From NCBI GenBank assembly GCA_032871835.1, contig CM065297.1, forward strand, positions 16,971,098 through 17,035,097: DNA of 64,000 bases, written 5' to 3'. The stretch's first letter is position 1; the number at the start of each line of letters is the position of its first letter. Under the pieces are notes generated by a model that saw only the letters and a program-made list of their open reading frames with translations, was not told the DNA's origin and did not search any database. The stretch comes from Dipteronia dyeriana. Its lineage: Eukaryota; Streptophyta; Magnoliopsida; Sapindales; Sapindaceae. A program made the translations under genes and the position numbers. Below are positions 1 through 12,774 of this stretch, one piece after another.

Positions 1-495
1 CCATGATTCCGCATATTGAATGGTGAGGTACCTCGAGGTACCGGTCTAGTTGATGCTTAACCGATCCTTTTGGAGCTTTCCAACTAGCTTTCTTCTTAAC
101 AAATTAGTGTGTTCTGTACCTAGTAACCGGTGGTGAGATGGCATCGGAGGTACTCAGTTAAATATCCTGGTGCTTTCTGTAGGTGCTGAAATCTTCCAGG
201 TGGAGATATCAAAGTACTTGAGTATTAGGCTAAAGGAGGTGCCTAAGTATTAGGCTAAAGATATCCCTAGTAGCAGGTAGGAGATATCTTGGACTGGTCA
301 TGGGTTAGTGTCAAGGTACTAAGTAAGAGTCACATCGCTGCTGGCTAGCCCTGATCTTTGGGTGGTGTAGAGACCGGTACCTCAAGGTTGGTAGCAGCAT
401 GCCAGCCATACCTAGGATTAGAAGGCATGTCTTACCAGGTACCAGTTAGATGGTAAATTTCACTTAGACCCCATGCTAAAAATGTCTATTAACAC
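1..495. other. Upstream flank of Transposase_28-like gene
   Basis: No ORF or RNA gene is recognised. The stretch is rich in GGTACC, GGTACT and ACTAAGT-like words, and the same vocabulary returns at about 9150-9720 on the other side of the decayed gene. This suggests (inference) that both flanks belong to the same parent element. Confidence 0.4.
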
Positions 496-828
496 ATGTC
501 TTCCTCAAAGAACGACATCGTCAATAGAATCATCGAGGGTGATTCCATAAGTCTCACTCATGGGAAGACAGATCATAAAGACGACTGTGGTGGAAATGAT
601 GTTTCTAAACCTCAACGTCGTCGCTCCAACCGGAACATTGCCATTGAAGCCGGCTTCTCAAACGACCCTGATACTCCGATAGAATTAGTCGAGAAGGACT
701 CGGGCGATGAATCTGGTGAGGTTAAGGCTGGAAGAGACCTGGCCGAGGTTACTGCCAACGTACTAGGATTTTCTCTCCCTTATGATATTCGGTGCATTCC
801 TGATGACTCCCCCCGGCTATTTCAATCT

Positions 829-3153
829 TGTTGGGATTATGCTCGATACAAAGAGTATAATAATGTAATTGACAATCTGATCATATTAATAAAGTGATTT
901 ATAGTTTAACAAATCGTATAGCATTTATAGTTTAATTATTCTAATTGTCAAAAGTAAATAATCATAAGGTCAAAAGACTATGAGAAAAGAAAAATTGTTC
1001 ATACATCTAGATATGTATGAGGTAGACACAATTTTTCAGTTAGTCTTGAATAATATTCACAACTTAAGATAAAGGTTGGGCACCTTTATCTTGTCAAAGT
1101 TGTAGATTCTTTTGCTAGCATTTGAGTGAGATCAAATGTGTTATGATGAGTCTAAAATCATCAAAGTGTGGTGTCTTTGGGCCAAAGAATCTAGCGCACT
1201 AGGTGTATTGAATTGGATCATAGTAAACTACTTTATCTAGAACCGTCAATGGATAAAAGTTTTCACTTGAAGAAAATCGGAGAGTCTATCACAATCCTGA
1301 GATAAATGATGGACTTATGGTTGCAAGTGTTGTCATTTGAGTTATCAATGAAAACGCTCATATAGTTTGGTGGTATTCATTTGTTAATCGATAGAGGACT
1401 TTATTTATAGATATGGACATCGTGGCTCCATTTATGAAATGAGAGTAGAATATCATCATATGGATGTTTTGAGGTATTGGATATTAAAATCTTAACGTTA
1501 AACGATAGAGGACTTCATTTATAGATATGGACATCGTGGTTCCATTTATGAAATGAGAGTAGAATATCATCATATGGATGTTTTGATGTATTGGATATTA
1601 AAATCTTAACGTTAAGTTTTCAATAGTGTCTATTGAAATATGGCTTCTGGACAAGTTAAAATATCCAAGTTCAAAATGTGGTCATATGAGTAAATATGGT
1701 AACTTGAAGAGCTATAGCAGGTCTATGAGTTCTTGGCAATTACAGATATTCTTCACGATGATAGACTTTCTCCAATAAGGTTGTTTAGAGTATGCATAAG
1801 AAATATTAACTTATTCTATCTTTATTTAAGAGTGCAATTTTAGTTCTTTAGAGGAATAAACTAAAATTAATAAATCGGACCTAAGTGAATCATTTGTTGA
1901 TTGTGATTGGGTGGGAGCTTAAATTTAGATAGCCCGCCAAGATCATCAATCCACACAAACTTGCATGGATCACTTGATATATTCTACCGGACCAATTTAG
2001 GGGTCCATCTAGAATTGTATTGAGGTATGTGGACTTATTTCTTTTTGTAAAATTAGGTCTAATTCACATGTGGACTTTTTATTAAGGTCCAATGGATTTA
2101 ATAAAATAGATAAAATAATATAATGGCTCATATATGGTGTTGGGCGGCAAAGCTATATAGTTTAGCTTAATTATATTATTTCTATTTTATTATATTAATT
2201 AAATGGAAATTAATTAATTATTTAATTAAAAGTTAAATATTTTTCCTAGTAGGAGATGGTCTCCTAATATTATACTATTATTGGTAGTATAATTAATATT
2301 AAAGACTATATTTGATAAATGGATAAATAAAATGAATTATTTATCTAGTCAAATTAAGAAATCTTTAATATGATTACAAATACACTATTTGAGTTGGATT
2401 AGGAGTCTTGGTGTAGGAAAGAATTATTTTTGGAAAAGGATTCTTGGTCACCAACTAAATCCACCTAAGAATAGAATTCTTACCCACCAAGTAAATCCTT
2501 CTTAGGAAAGAATTTGTGATCCTATATATATATATCTCTTGTAAAATTCGGCCAGCCCTAGTGAAATTCTAAGAGAGAATTTCGGCCAACCTAAGAATTC
2601 TACTTGGAGAGAATTCGACCACCATAAGAATTTTGGGAGAAAAAATTGTTTTTGCTCTAAACAAAATTCGATCAACTTCAAGAAACAGTGTGAGATTCAA
2701 TAAAGATGAAAAGGAAGAAATAATGTTTAATTTTTGATAGTACACTAGTACCTTTACATTAAAATGTTTTGTGTACAGCATCGAATCAAGGTTCACGCGA
2801 GTTTCAAAAATATTGATTGATAATTCACAAGTGACATAATGTTCTTTGTTTTCCTCTTGGAGGATTATTATGACTAAAAAAGAGAAAGATTTTGTTTGTT
2901 TCTATCCTCAGGTATACAATTTAAAGAAAGAGAGCCCACACTCCTATGTGATTCACGTTTGTGATTGGATTGGAAAATCTTACGGATTTAATTCGGTGTT
3001 AGTTCAATCGTCACGATAAAAAGGTATGACACTTTTTATATACATCAATTAATCTAGGGTTAAGGTTTTTGTTATTATAAAGGGAAAAGTTTTTAAATGT
3101 ATCAAACCATAATCCCAATATTTTCACGCTTCCGTTACACGATTTTCCGTACA
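829..3153 (+). repeat. 5' LTR of copia element
   Basis: It runs from TGTTGGGA to CGTACA and is followed directly by the primer-binding site. It is about 100 bp longer than its partner at 4383-6609, mainly because a segment of about 108 bp (around 1389-1500) is repeated in tandem at about 1505-1612. Its first bases read as ORF only by continuing the host frame. Confidence 0.9.
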
Positions 3154-3172
3154 ATTGGTATCATAGGCTGGT
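3154..3172 (+). promoter_or_regulatory. Primer-binding site, initiator tRNA-Met type
   Basis: TTGGTATCATAGGCTGG directly after the LTR resembles the plant copia PBS TGGTATCAGAGC, complementary to the 3' end of tRNA-iMet. Two changes suggest decay. Confidence 0.75.
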
Positions 3173-3779
3173 TGTACCCTTGATTAATTGATGTATGTGT
3201 ACGTGAATCTTTTTCTTTTTTTATTATATATATTCATATTTTAGAAAGAGATGACACTCTAGATATTCGTATATATATATATATATATATATATTTACAT
3301 TGGAATGTATGGATATATATATATATATATGTTTTATGTGTGTTTGTTATTGCTCAATTTTAGTCCTAGAATTTCAATGTATTTTTGTTTTGGGATTGTA
3401 ACAAGAAGGGTGACCTATCATTGCCATAATTTTCTTATTGGTAGTTGTTAAGTTTTTTTGTTGTTGTAATAATAAAAAAAAAACTGCACTATATTGTAAT
3501 AAAAAAACTGCAGCATTTTTTTTTAATTCTTCTGTAATACATTCAAGTATCGAAGACTCGAAGGTTTGAAAAATTGGAAGCAACCGGAACAAGGTTGGGA
3601 CCGTGCGAGCCATAGCAACAAACGTGCGTGCGAAGAGCACGCGGTCACGATTGTTGTTGCATGGGCTGCGCACGGCAGCCCTATAGAAGCCATGGGCTGC
3701 ACATGGTAGCTCTTTATGGGGTTGTGGCATGCGCACGCCCATGGGTAGGGGGCAAGGGTGCACACGCCTATGGGACTCA

Positions 3780-4368
3780 ATCGAAGCCTGGTCCTGATCA
3801 CTAGACGGCAGTCAAACATATTTCCAAGTATCTCAAGAGAACGAGAGATTATATGCTTGTATACTCTGAAGGGGATTTAATTCCCGTTGGGTATACAGAT
3901 TCTGATTTTTAGTCAGATTCTGACTCCAGGAGATCAACATCAGGATCTATGTTTACTATTGAAGGAGGGGCAGTCATATAGAGGAGTATCAAGCAATCTT
4001 GTATTGCTGATTCCACCATGGAAGCCGAGTATGTTGTTGTATGCGAGGTTGCTAAAGAGGCTGTCTGGCTCCACCAATTCTTGATTGACTTGGAAGTGGT
4101 TCATGATGCAAATAAGCAAATTACTATCTATTGTGACAATAGTGGAGCAGTGGCTAATTCGAGATAACCAAAAAGTCGTAAGAGAGGGAAACAAATTGAA
4201 AGAAATAATCACCTTATAAGGGAAATTGTGCATAGGGGTGACGTAACGATTACCAAGATCGCGTCAGTAAATAATCTAGTGGATCCTTTTACAAAGGCTC
4301 TTCCACAAAAGAGTTTTGATGGGCATCTAGAGAACATGAGGATGAGAGATATGACACATTTGCAATAG
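3780..4368 (+). pseudogene. Copia RNase H, 3' end of pol
   Basis: The translation gives 'AVKHISKYLKRTRDYML', 'PVGYTDSDF', 'SRRSTSG', 'EAEYVVVCEVAKEAVWL', 'YCDNSGAV' and 'PFTKALPQKSFDGHL', the ordered landmarks of the Ty1/copia RNase H domain, ending in TAG at 4366. The Asp of YTDSD, the Glu of EAEY and the Asp of CDN are the expected catalytic residues. Premature TAGs stand where Gln (after DF) and Trp (after AVI and after DH) are usual, all explained by C-to-T or G-to-A changes. Upstream gag, protease, integrase and reverse transcriptase are absent. Confidence 0.88.
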
Positions 4369-4382
4369 AGCAAGTGGGAGAT
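4369..4382 (+). promoter_or_regulatory. Polypurine tract of copia element
   Basis: AGCAAGTGGGAGAT lies directly before the TG of the 3' LTR, where the plus-strand primer of a copia element is expected. The same tract occurs in reverse at 62217-62230. Confidence 0.8.
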
Positions 4383-6609
4383 TGTTGGGATTATGCTCGG
4401 TAGCAAGAGTATAATAATGTATTTGACAATTTTTTTCATATTAATAAAGTGATTTCTAGTTTAAAAAATCTTATAGCATTTATAGTTGAATTATTATAAC
4501 TGTCAAAAGTCAATAATCATAAGGTCAAAAGACTAGGAAAAAAGAAGAATTGTTCATACATCTAGATATGTATGAGGTAGACACAATTCTTTTGTTTGTC
4601 TTGAATAAAACTCACAACTTAAGATAAAAGGTTGGGCGCCTTTATCTTGTCAAAATTGTAGATTCTTTTGCTAGCATTTGAGTGGGATCAAATGTGTTAT
4701 GATGAGTCTAAAATCATGAAATTGTGATGTCTTTGGGCAGAAGAAGCTAGTGCACTGGGTGCATTGAATTGGATAACAATGAAATATTTTATCTAGAACC
4801 GTCAATGGATAAAAGTTTTCACTTGAAGACAATCAGAGAGTCTATCTTAATCCTAAGATAAATGATGGACTTATGGTTACAAGTGTTATCATTTGAGCTA
4901 TCAATGAGTACGATTATATAGCATAGTCTATCCTCGATAGTTTAGTAGTATTCATTTGTTAATCGATAGAGGACTTCAATTATAGATATGAACATCGTGG
5001 CTCCATTTATGAAATTAGAGTAGAATATCATCATATGGATGTTTTGAGGTATTGGATATTAAAATCATAACGTTAAGTTTTCAATAGTGTCTATTGAAAC
5101 ATGGCTTCTGAACAAATCAAAAATCCAAGTTCAAAATGTGGTCATATGAGTAAATATGGTAACTTGGAGGGCTATAGGCGGTCTATGAGTTCTTGACGAT
5201 TACTGATTTTCTTCACGAGGATAGACTTTCTGCAATAAGGTTGTCTAGGGTACGAGTAAGAAATATTGACTTATTCTATCTTTATTTAAGAGTGAAATTT
5301 TAGTTCTTTAGTGAAATGAATTAAAATTAATAGATCGGACCTAAGTGAATCATTTGTTGATTGTGATTGGGTTGCGTCTATTGGAGCTTAAATTTAGATA
5401 GCCCGCTAAAATCTCCAATCCGCACGAACTTGCATGGATCACTTAATATATTCTACCGGACCAATTTAGGGGTCCATCTAGAATTGTATTGAGGCATGTG
5501 GACTTGTTTCTTTTTGTAAGAATGGATCTAGTTCACATGTGGATTTTTTATTAAGGTTCAATGGATTTAATAAAATAAAAAATATAATATAATGGCCCAT
5601 ATATGGTGTTGGGCGGCAAAGATATATAGTTTAACTTAATTATATTATTTCTATTTTATTATATTAATTAAATGGAAATTAATTAATTTGGTAATTAATT
5701 AATTATTTAATTAAAAGTCAAAATCTTTTTCATAGTAGGAGATGATCTCCTAATATTATACTATTGTTGGTAGTATAATTAATATTAAATACTATATTTG
5801 ATAAGTAGATAAATAAAAGGAATTATTTATCTAGTCAAATTAGGAAATCTTTAATATGGTTACAAATACACTATTTGAGTTAGATTAAGAGTCTTGGTGT
5901 AGGAAAGAATTCTTTTTTCTTAAGGATGGGATTTTACCCACCAAGTAAATCATTCTTATCTTAGGAAAGGATTTGTGATCCTATATATATCTCTTGTAAA
6001 ATTCGGCCAACCTTAGTGAAATTCTTAGAGAGAACTTCAGCCAACCTAAGAATTCTACTTGGAGAGAATTCGGCCACCATAAGAATTTTGGGAGAAAATT
6101 TTGTTTTTACTCTAGACAAAATTCGATCAACTCCAAGAAATAGTGTGAGATTCGGCAAAGAAGAAAAGGCAGAAAGAACGTTTAGTTTTTGATAGTACAC
6201 TAGTAGCCTTTACATTAAAAGGTTTTGTGTATAACATCGAATCAAGGTTCACGCGAGCTTCAATCAAATTGATTGTTAATTCACAAGTGTCTAAAAGTTC
6301 TTTGTTTTCTTCTTAGAGGATTATTGTGACTAACAAAGAGAATGATTTTGTTTGTTTCCATCCTCAAGTATACAACTTAAAGAAAGGGGGGCTACACTCC
6401 TAGGTTATTCACGTTCGTGACTGGATTGGAAGATCTTGCAGATTCAATTCGGCGCTAGTTCAATCGTCACGATAAAAAGGTACGACACTTTTTATATACA
6501 TCAATTAACCCAGGGTTAAGGTTCTTGTTATTATAAAGGGAAATTTTTTTAAATGTATCAAACCCTAATCCTAATATTTTCACGCTTCAGTTTAGCGATT
6601 TTCCCTACA
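4383..6609 (+). repeat. 3' LTR of copia element
   Basis: Homologous end to end with 829-3153 except for the tandem duplication present only in the 5' copy. It ends CCCTACA, followed by GATCT and the resumed host gene. Confidence 0.9.
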
Positions 6610-8869
6610 GATCTGGTGTTTAATTTAAGGACACATTTCTTGGTCCCTGATAGTATTACCATCACCATACCACACCCGAGGTATAATGTGTACACTCCCC
6701 TCCCCGGTGAGCTTCCGATTCTTGTCGCTGCTTTTTACAATGGAATTAGGCTATCACTCCACCAAACCTTTCACAGGGCATTCCTCGCCTTACAGTTAGC
6801 TCCCCTTCAGCTTACACCGGGATACTGAGGACACATAGTTGGGTTTCTCATGTTGTGGAAGAAGAAATACGAGAAAGATAACCTCATGATGGAACCAGAG
6901 CAAGAAGATTTGAGGTTTGTCTTCCAAGTTACCGCCAACTCCCTTAGTCCGAAGGGATAATTTTATGCCTAGGCAAAGAACAACTTGAAGTTTGTGGTAC
7001 CGGGAGCCACAAAGAAGGATATCTTTTGGAATAAGGAATGGGTTGTGGTTGGTGGTGATTGGGGCATTTTGGTCCGTATCGAGGGAATTAAATTCAAAGT
7101 CCTCACTCAATTCAGCAGTAAGCCAACGTGGGAGAAAAGCACCATCTTATGTCAACATGCAGTATCCTACCTCGGATGCTTTTGATGCTAAGAGAGTAGA
7201 CCGTTACCTCCGCATCTCTCTCGATTCCTTAGAAAGATGAAAGTTTTTGTCTTTGCTATACTGTGTAGCTTTGTTGATTCTTGTGGATTCTAACCCTCAT
7301 TGTTTTTTTACAGTTTTCATGGTTCCTTACCGGTCTATAGGGAGCATGAACTATCTGAAGAACCCTCATTTTCTCTAAATCCCTCTCCACATGGGTCTCC
7401 CATCACAAAGACTGCCAGAATCCTGCCTCTTTCTACCAGAAATATGAGAACACCACGTTCTTCTACCTCAACAGGACATGGAAGACGCAGGTCTATCACA
7501 ATCGAGGTGCCAAACACACATGTTCCTCTACCTCATAGACCTAGATCTCAGATGGCAGCATTCGTAGCTAGATTGGTTAGGGTGAGGGGTCAAGACTCTA
7601 CTGCTGCTACTGCTTCTACCAATATTCGTTTATCCCCACCTACTACAATACCTTCCAGGGTAGTGGGAAGTCTTTATACTGTCACTACTACCCGATCCCA
7701 GTCATGGAGCAGAGGTTTAGAAGAGGTCCTGGATCTCTTTGCAGCTTCCTGCTCAGGTGGAAGGCTAAGAGCCATGTCTTCCATACTGGTGGACATTCTG
7801 ATCACCAAGGGCTCTGCCCTCTTGGCCGAGGTAAAACTCCTTATTCCCAACTTCTTTCATATGTGTATGCTTGATACTTGGATGGTAGTTAACACATGAG
7901 TCGTGACTTGTAGGCCTTTAAGTTTAATATGGCCATGAGCCACCAGGTTGACCCTTTTCTAAGGTGTACCGAAACTGTTTAGGCCATGCTCGTAGCAGCG
8001 CGGAGGAAGATCGCTCAATCACAGGTGAACAACCAAGAGCTAAGCCATGTCTTGAGTCAAACTGAAAAATCCTTTGACTATGCCTAGTGTGACGCACATC
8101 AGTATAAGCATGATTATGACACGGAGGTCCTCTGGTCAAAACGTCATGCTCTGGAAAAGGATCTTCAGATGGGGAAAGTTAAAGAGCTGGAAGAGGATAA
8201 CCATGCTCTACGCTCTAGGATAGCCAGTTTGGAGGTCAAGGTGGATACCTTCTTTGGAGATGGCTACTTCTATGATGCTTTCCAGGTGGCCCAAACTCTA
8301 CCTTAAGGACTAGAACATAAGGGAGATACTGGAGAAGGCTGTAAAGATGGCAGAGCCTGCTACTGCTAAAGCTGGCACCTCTCAGGCTACTGGAGCTGAC
8401 GATGAGGATGGTGATAAGGATCAATGACCTATCTCTTTCTTTTTACCAGGTAATGGAGTAGATCATATCTTGAAGATCCTTGATGATGCTACGGTTCAGG
8501 TTCAGGTTCAAGGAGGAGCCTCTGGCCCAATTGTCCCTCTATCTGGATCTACAGAGGTGATGGAGGACCAGTCTGCTATAAAAAAAGAGGTGGAGTGGGC
8601 TAGACTGGATGTCATGGAGGAAATTTAGATCGGTCTAACTTAGGTAGAGGCCCCATCTGATATGGCATGAGCGGAGGTGGTGGAGTAGATAACAGGCTAG
8701 CCCCATATTGATCTAGATACTGGAACTCTGGGTGGTGATGCTATGCTTGCTGAGAGGGTTGAGCCAGGTGTTGGATGAGGAACATGAAGAGATGTCAATC
8801 AGGGGGAGGCAGCTACATGATTCTTTTTTGAAAACCATAATCAAACTTCTTTGTATGTAGCTCATAAAA

Positions 8870-10126
8870 AAGAGGTGGGATCCCTGCTATACCCAGTGAA
8901 TCAGCTTTAACTTTTTTTTAAAACAAGCATGTAGCCTAGAACATGGGGATGATCTTTACGGTTGAGTGAAGGAAAAAGTAGTTTTTCTCCTGTTCTTTTA
9001 CATTCGTTTCTGGTTGATCTCCATCTTGATTGCATCTGAGTGACTCTACCCATAGCATGAACCTGGTCTTGGAAAGTAGTCCCCAACATACACCTTACTT
9101 AAATGAAATCTGGTAACACAAGGAAACTTAAAAATGTGATCAAAACATGAATATGGTGTGATAAGTAACTAGTACCAGATTACCAAGGTACTTAGTCAAA
9201 ATGATCCCTAAGGGACCTTGTCAAAACTGATTATCCTTTCTGGAAGAATCATGGTACCAAGCATCCCCTTAATAGTATAAGGATGCTCATGTAAAGACAT
9301 GGAAACTTTTAAAAGGGGTGTGGAAACTTTCTAAGACGGTGTCAGAAAGTGTTAATCAAAAATTTGCTCAAGGTGAGAAATATCGATCAACACCCTCAAC
9401 CAGCTACCCCGGAAGGCTATGGGGGGTAGGTACCCATACCTTGGTGATCTTGTATGAATAAGAAGGATGATGCGGTAGGTAGGAGACAAGTCATCCCAAC
9501 CATCGGGCTTCACCCATATAGAGGAGATACGAAGAGCTCAAGGTTCCATTGCTGGTGTAAAGGGGGCTGAACCTGGTCTCTGGTCCCTGCACATACGCGA
9601 TGATTTATCGTTCGTTAAAGTATAAATATGATCATGTGTACTTCAAGGTGTGATGCCCGTAGAGGTTTTCGAGCATGGTGTTTGCTCCCTCAAAGTGTGG
9701 AAGGGGTATATCTGTGTCTTGGTACTTGGAGCTTGGTCTGACCTTTCACATTCACTTGGAGCTTGATATGGCCCTGTAGGCACCCTTTGGTGGTAACTGA
9801 GCTTCAGTGAGCTCCCTCCTTCTTATCCAGTTAGGTTTGAATCTTCCTTTGGGGAAGTGGAGCGATGCTAGCGTGAACTTGATGTCTTTATAGGTCTTTT
9901 TTACGTCTGGAGAGGATGGCGGGCTTCTAGGGAGGTTACGAGGTAGTTTCAATCTCGGCGAGCCTGGACCGCCATGCGTTAGGCTTCCCCTGAATTCTTG
10001 TTTTGGTGTAAGGAGCCCGATCTAATAATGTTGAGCTCTACCTTGGGTGCTTCTGAAGCTTGACGACTTTTCCTCGCTTCTGCGGGGTGGCTCCACATCT
10101 CAACCTCAGGACCCGGGGCTCCATGG
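8870..10126. other. Non-coding stretch, unrecognised
   Basis: No recognisable gene. GGTACC/GGTACTT words recur as in 1-480. A minus-strand open frame at 9752-9952, rich in Pro, Ser and Lys, looks codon-like but matches nothing I know. The stretch ends next to an inverted repeat whose partner is at 18713-18788. Confidence 0.4.
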
Positions 10127-10136
10127 TAGGTAATCT

Positions 10137-10203
10137 CGGGATTGGACTCGGGTTAGGAGGGTGTAAAATTTCTCTTTAGTCCTTAGCCAAATTTGGCTAT
10201 TAA
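10137..10203 (+). repeat. Left arm of a distant inverted repeat
   Basis: The segment ending in TAGCCAAATTTGGCTATTAA matches, in reverse complement, 18713-18788. Similarity continues outward: the GAGGAAA/GCGGGGT block near 10070-10090 corresponds to 33689-33708, which lay next to 18788 before the solo LTR inserted there. Identity is unknown; it may be a MITE or an LTR end. Confidence 0.65.
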
Positions 10204-11560
10204 CAAAGTGAAAAAAATAAACAACCCCAATGTTTAATATATTTTCATTTGTTTATTTTTTATTTGAGAGCATCTAACTTAAATATTAAGTGGTTATGTT
10301 TTTACTATTCTACCATCATCTTAACGAATGACTTAACTTTTGAAATATTCACTCTCATTTCAATTATATATTTTCATTCAATTTTTATGTATTTTCATTT
10401 TCAACCAAAATATTCATTTTTCTTTCTTAAAAGAAGTATTTACTTGGATTTATTATTAATTTAATATAAATAATAAATAAATATTTTATTTAAAAAAAAT
10501 TAAAAATAAAAAAAATGGCAAGTGCTGCATCATGGAGGTCGCTTGGCCTTCTCTAAGTAATAGCAGAGGCCGACAACCTCCTCAATGGAGACTGTCGGCC
10601 TCTGTTGCCGAGTGTCGAGTTTCTTGGAGGCCGGCAGCCTCTCCAATTAAAACGAACGGGAGGAGGTCGCGATCTCCTATCTTAAATCTTGAGGAGGTTG
10701 ACTAGCCTCCTCCCAACGGAAAAAAAGATGAGGTCGGCCTCCTCCGGTCAAAGCTTATGGAGGCGGTGCCGCCCTCACCACCTCCTCTTAGGTCAATCTA
10801 GGATTATGTTGGTTAGGGTTAGGGTTTAATTGTAGGGTTGTTTAGGAAATTGGAAGTTTTTTTTGTTTAGGGGTTTTTTTGGTAAAGGATTAACCGTAGG
10901 AGGTTAGTTTTAGAAGAAATTTTCAATAATGATGACTTATTAAATAAATAAAAAGGTAAAAAATTTAACTTTTTATACGATATTTTTAACTTAATTAAGA
11001 TTACAGTCACAAAAACAAACAACACAAGTGACAAACCACTTGATTTAATTTTTTAATCAAAATAAAATTTAAGTGAGAAAAACAGACAACCCTCAAAAAA
11101 TATCTCATTTATTGTTTTGTTCTCTTAAATATGAATAATTTGAGTGTTGCTAACTTGCTATTCTGCCTACGTGGTAAAGTACAAAGTTAGTTGATTGATA
11201 TATAACAAATTTGTCTGACAGACCCTATTCTTCGGCCGCAACTAGCTTGTCTTATGGGTCCCTTCAAATTTGCCTTCACCTATCATTCCAAGTTCCAACC
11301 TTTGAAAAATACTAATTATTTCACGGTTTTAACCTCCATTGTTCTAAGATTAAGTTTACTGATCAGAAAAGTTAATGATAAAAAGGAATTAAATATTACG
11401 CTAATTTTCATTCCAATAGATCTTGATTCTCATCCATTTTCATTTACGGTTATTAAAATTATCATTAATGTTGTTGAACATGTACTAAACAATAATATCT
11501 AATTTCTCTTCTGGTTGCTTTCCTCTCTTTTTTAGATAATGATTTTTTTTTAAAATTTTA
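10204..11560. other. AT-rich stretch with a GC-rich inverted-repeat core
   Basis: No gene is seen. About 10520-10795 is strikingly GC-rich against its surroundings, with repeated GAGGTCGG, GGAGGC and CCTCC words in both orientations, able to form hairpins. Two similar A-rich blocks (10206-10230 and 11070-11095) sit at its outer edges in direct orientation. Confidence 0.45.
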
Positions 11561-12774
11561 CACATTTATATAAGAGGTGAATTCATAAGTAACCAAAAAA
11601 ATTATCGATTTATTTTTTTTAACCATCAATTTTATTTTTTATTGTTTTTATCACTTTTCACCACTTTTGAACAAAAATGCCCTTAATTTTGAAATTTGGA
11701 AAAAAAAAAAAAAAGACAAACATTCTGTCCATATGTTTTGTTAGGGTTACGGAAGAAAGAGAGAGAAAGGATAAGAGAAAGAAAAAAAAATGTTCAGTTC
11801 ATCGCACATCTCATTGTTGTTGCCGCTTTCGCCGAATCTGTCGCTTTAGGTCGTCGATGTCATCTTCAGCTATCGTCCGTCGATGTTGCTGCCCTCGTTC
11901 GTCGAAGCCGATGCTCTTGGTCGTCGACTCTGTCACGGTTGCCGTCGCCCTCGCTCATTGGTTGTGTGTGCCTTCTTTCTAGATCTTTCTCACTTTCGAC
12001 TCTCTCTCTCCCTTGCCAGACTTCTTCAAATCGATTTAGGGTTTCTTTTTTATATGACCAGACTTCTTCAAATCGCAAACACAAATCCCTCAGATCAGGT
12101 AATTCTAATCACTCTCGATTGTGTATCAGTTTTCGTTTCTCTCCCTCGCCAGACTTCTTCAAAACGACTTAAGGTTTTTTTGTTGTAATTTTTGGGGGTT
12201 TTGTTTTTAATTATTTGCTCGTATGAATCCTAAATTTATTTTTTGTTTAGAGAATTTTGAGGTTGATAAATTTAGTGATATGAAGATGATGTGTTGCAAT
12301 GTTATGTTGGATTTGATTCGATTTCTATTTGGGCATATTCGAATTGCTCTAATCGTTTTTATTGTTGTTCTTGTGTTACGAATTTAATTTGGTGACAACT
12401 AATTGTGAAATATGTTTTTTTTTATTGTAACATGTAACTATAAATTAATTATCTGGGAGGAGTTTTGATCACTTTTCATTATTTTCTTGGTCCGTGGTTC
12501 TGTGTTTCTGTCTGATTTATTTGCGTTTGGATTTCTGGTGTGGCTGAGGTTTCAGCTATTTGTTTTGTTGTTTAGTTTCTTTTTTGTTGTAATAGCTTCG
12601 TCTGCCCAACCTTTTAGTGTTGGCTTCGTCTGCCCAACCTTTTAGTGTTGTGACTTGTGTTTTATGTTCTTTCTCTGTGAAAGGGTTTCTTCACAATAGA
12701 AAACATATCATTTTTTTCCAATCTTAATAAGCTTCAAAATAGTTTTATTTTTTTACAAAATTATATGGCTTGGC

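Larger units (their letters stand above)
829..6609 (+). mobile_element. Ty1/copia LTR element, internally deleted
   Basis: Two LTRs of about 2.3 kb start TGTTGGGATTATG and end in TACA. They flank only 1.23 kb of internal DNA: a primer-binding site, a non-coding part and the 3' end of pol. The 5-bp sequences outside the LTRs are AATCT (824-828) and GATCT (6610-6614), a target-site duplication with one mismatch. The Transposase_28-like reading frame resumes right after the right copy, so the insertion point is well defined. Most of gag and pol is missing, so the element is non-autonomous. Confidence 0.9.
496..8860 (+). pseudogene. Decayed Transposase_28-like (putative gypsy-type) gene, split by a copia insertion
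   Basis: Exon 1 begins at the ATG at 496 with a charged, Ser/Asp-rich N-terminus and continues in the same sense after the copia insertion, from 6615. There the translation shows a Pro-Gly-Glu-Leu loop, a hydrophobic 'RLSLHQTF' segment and 'LAPLQLTPGY', the pattern of plant Transposase_28 proteins. The next codon is TGA where Trp is usual. A Ser/Pro-rich segment follows (7314-7830), then a plausible 83-bp intron (GTAAAA at 7831, TAG at 7913), then a coiled-coil segment (about 7914-8300) and an acidic tail to about 8860. In-frame stops are mostly TAG, at positions fitting CAG. It resembles the antisense gene of the Tat element at 28179-31050 and was probably the accessory ORF of a related element. 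Function is unknown and the gene is dead. Confidence 0.7.

Noticed and set aside
3374..3819. Minus-strand ORFs of 98-129 codons
   Set aside because: They overlap the copia internal region, lack family motifs and are explained by composition of the GC-rich patch.
11696..12172. Candidate Ser/Arg-rich protein gene
   Set aside because: Overlapping frames on both strands, CT-rich leader composition and no homology; more likely the transcribed leader of the long-TIR element.
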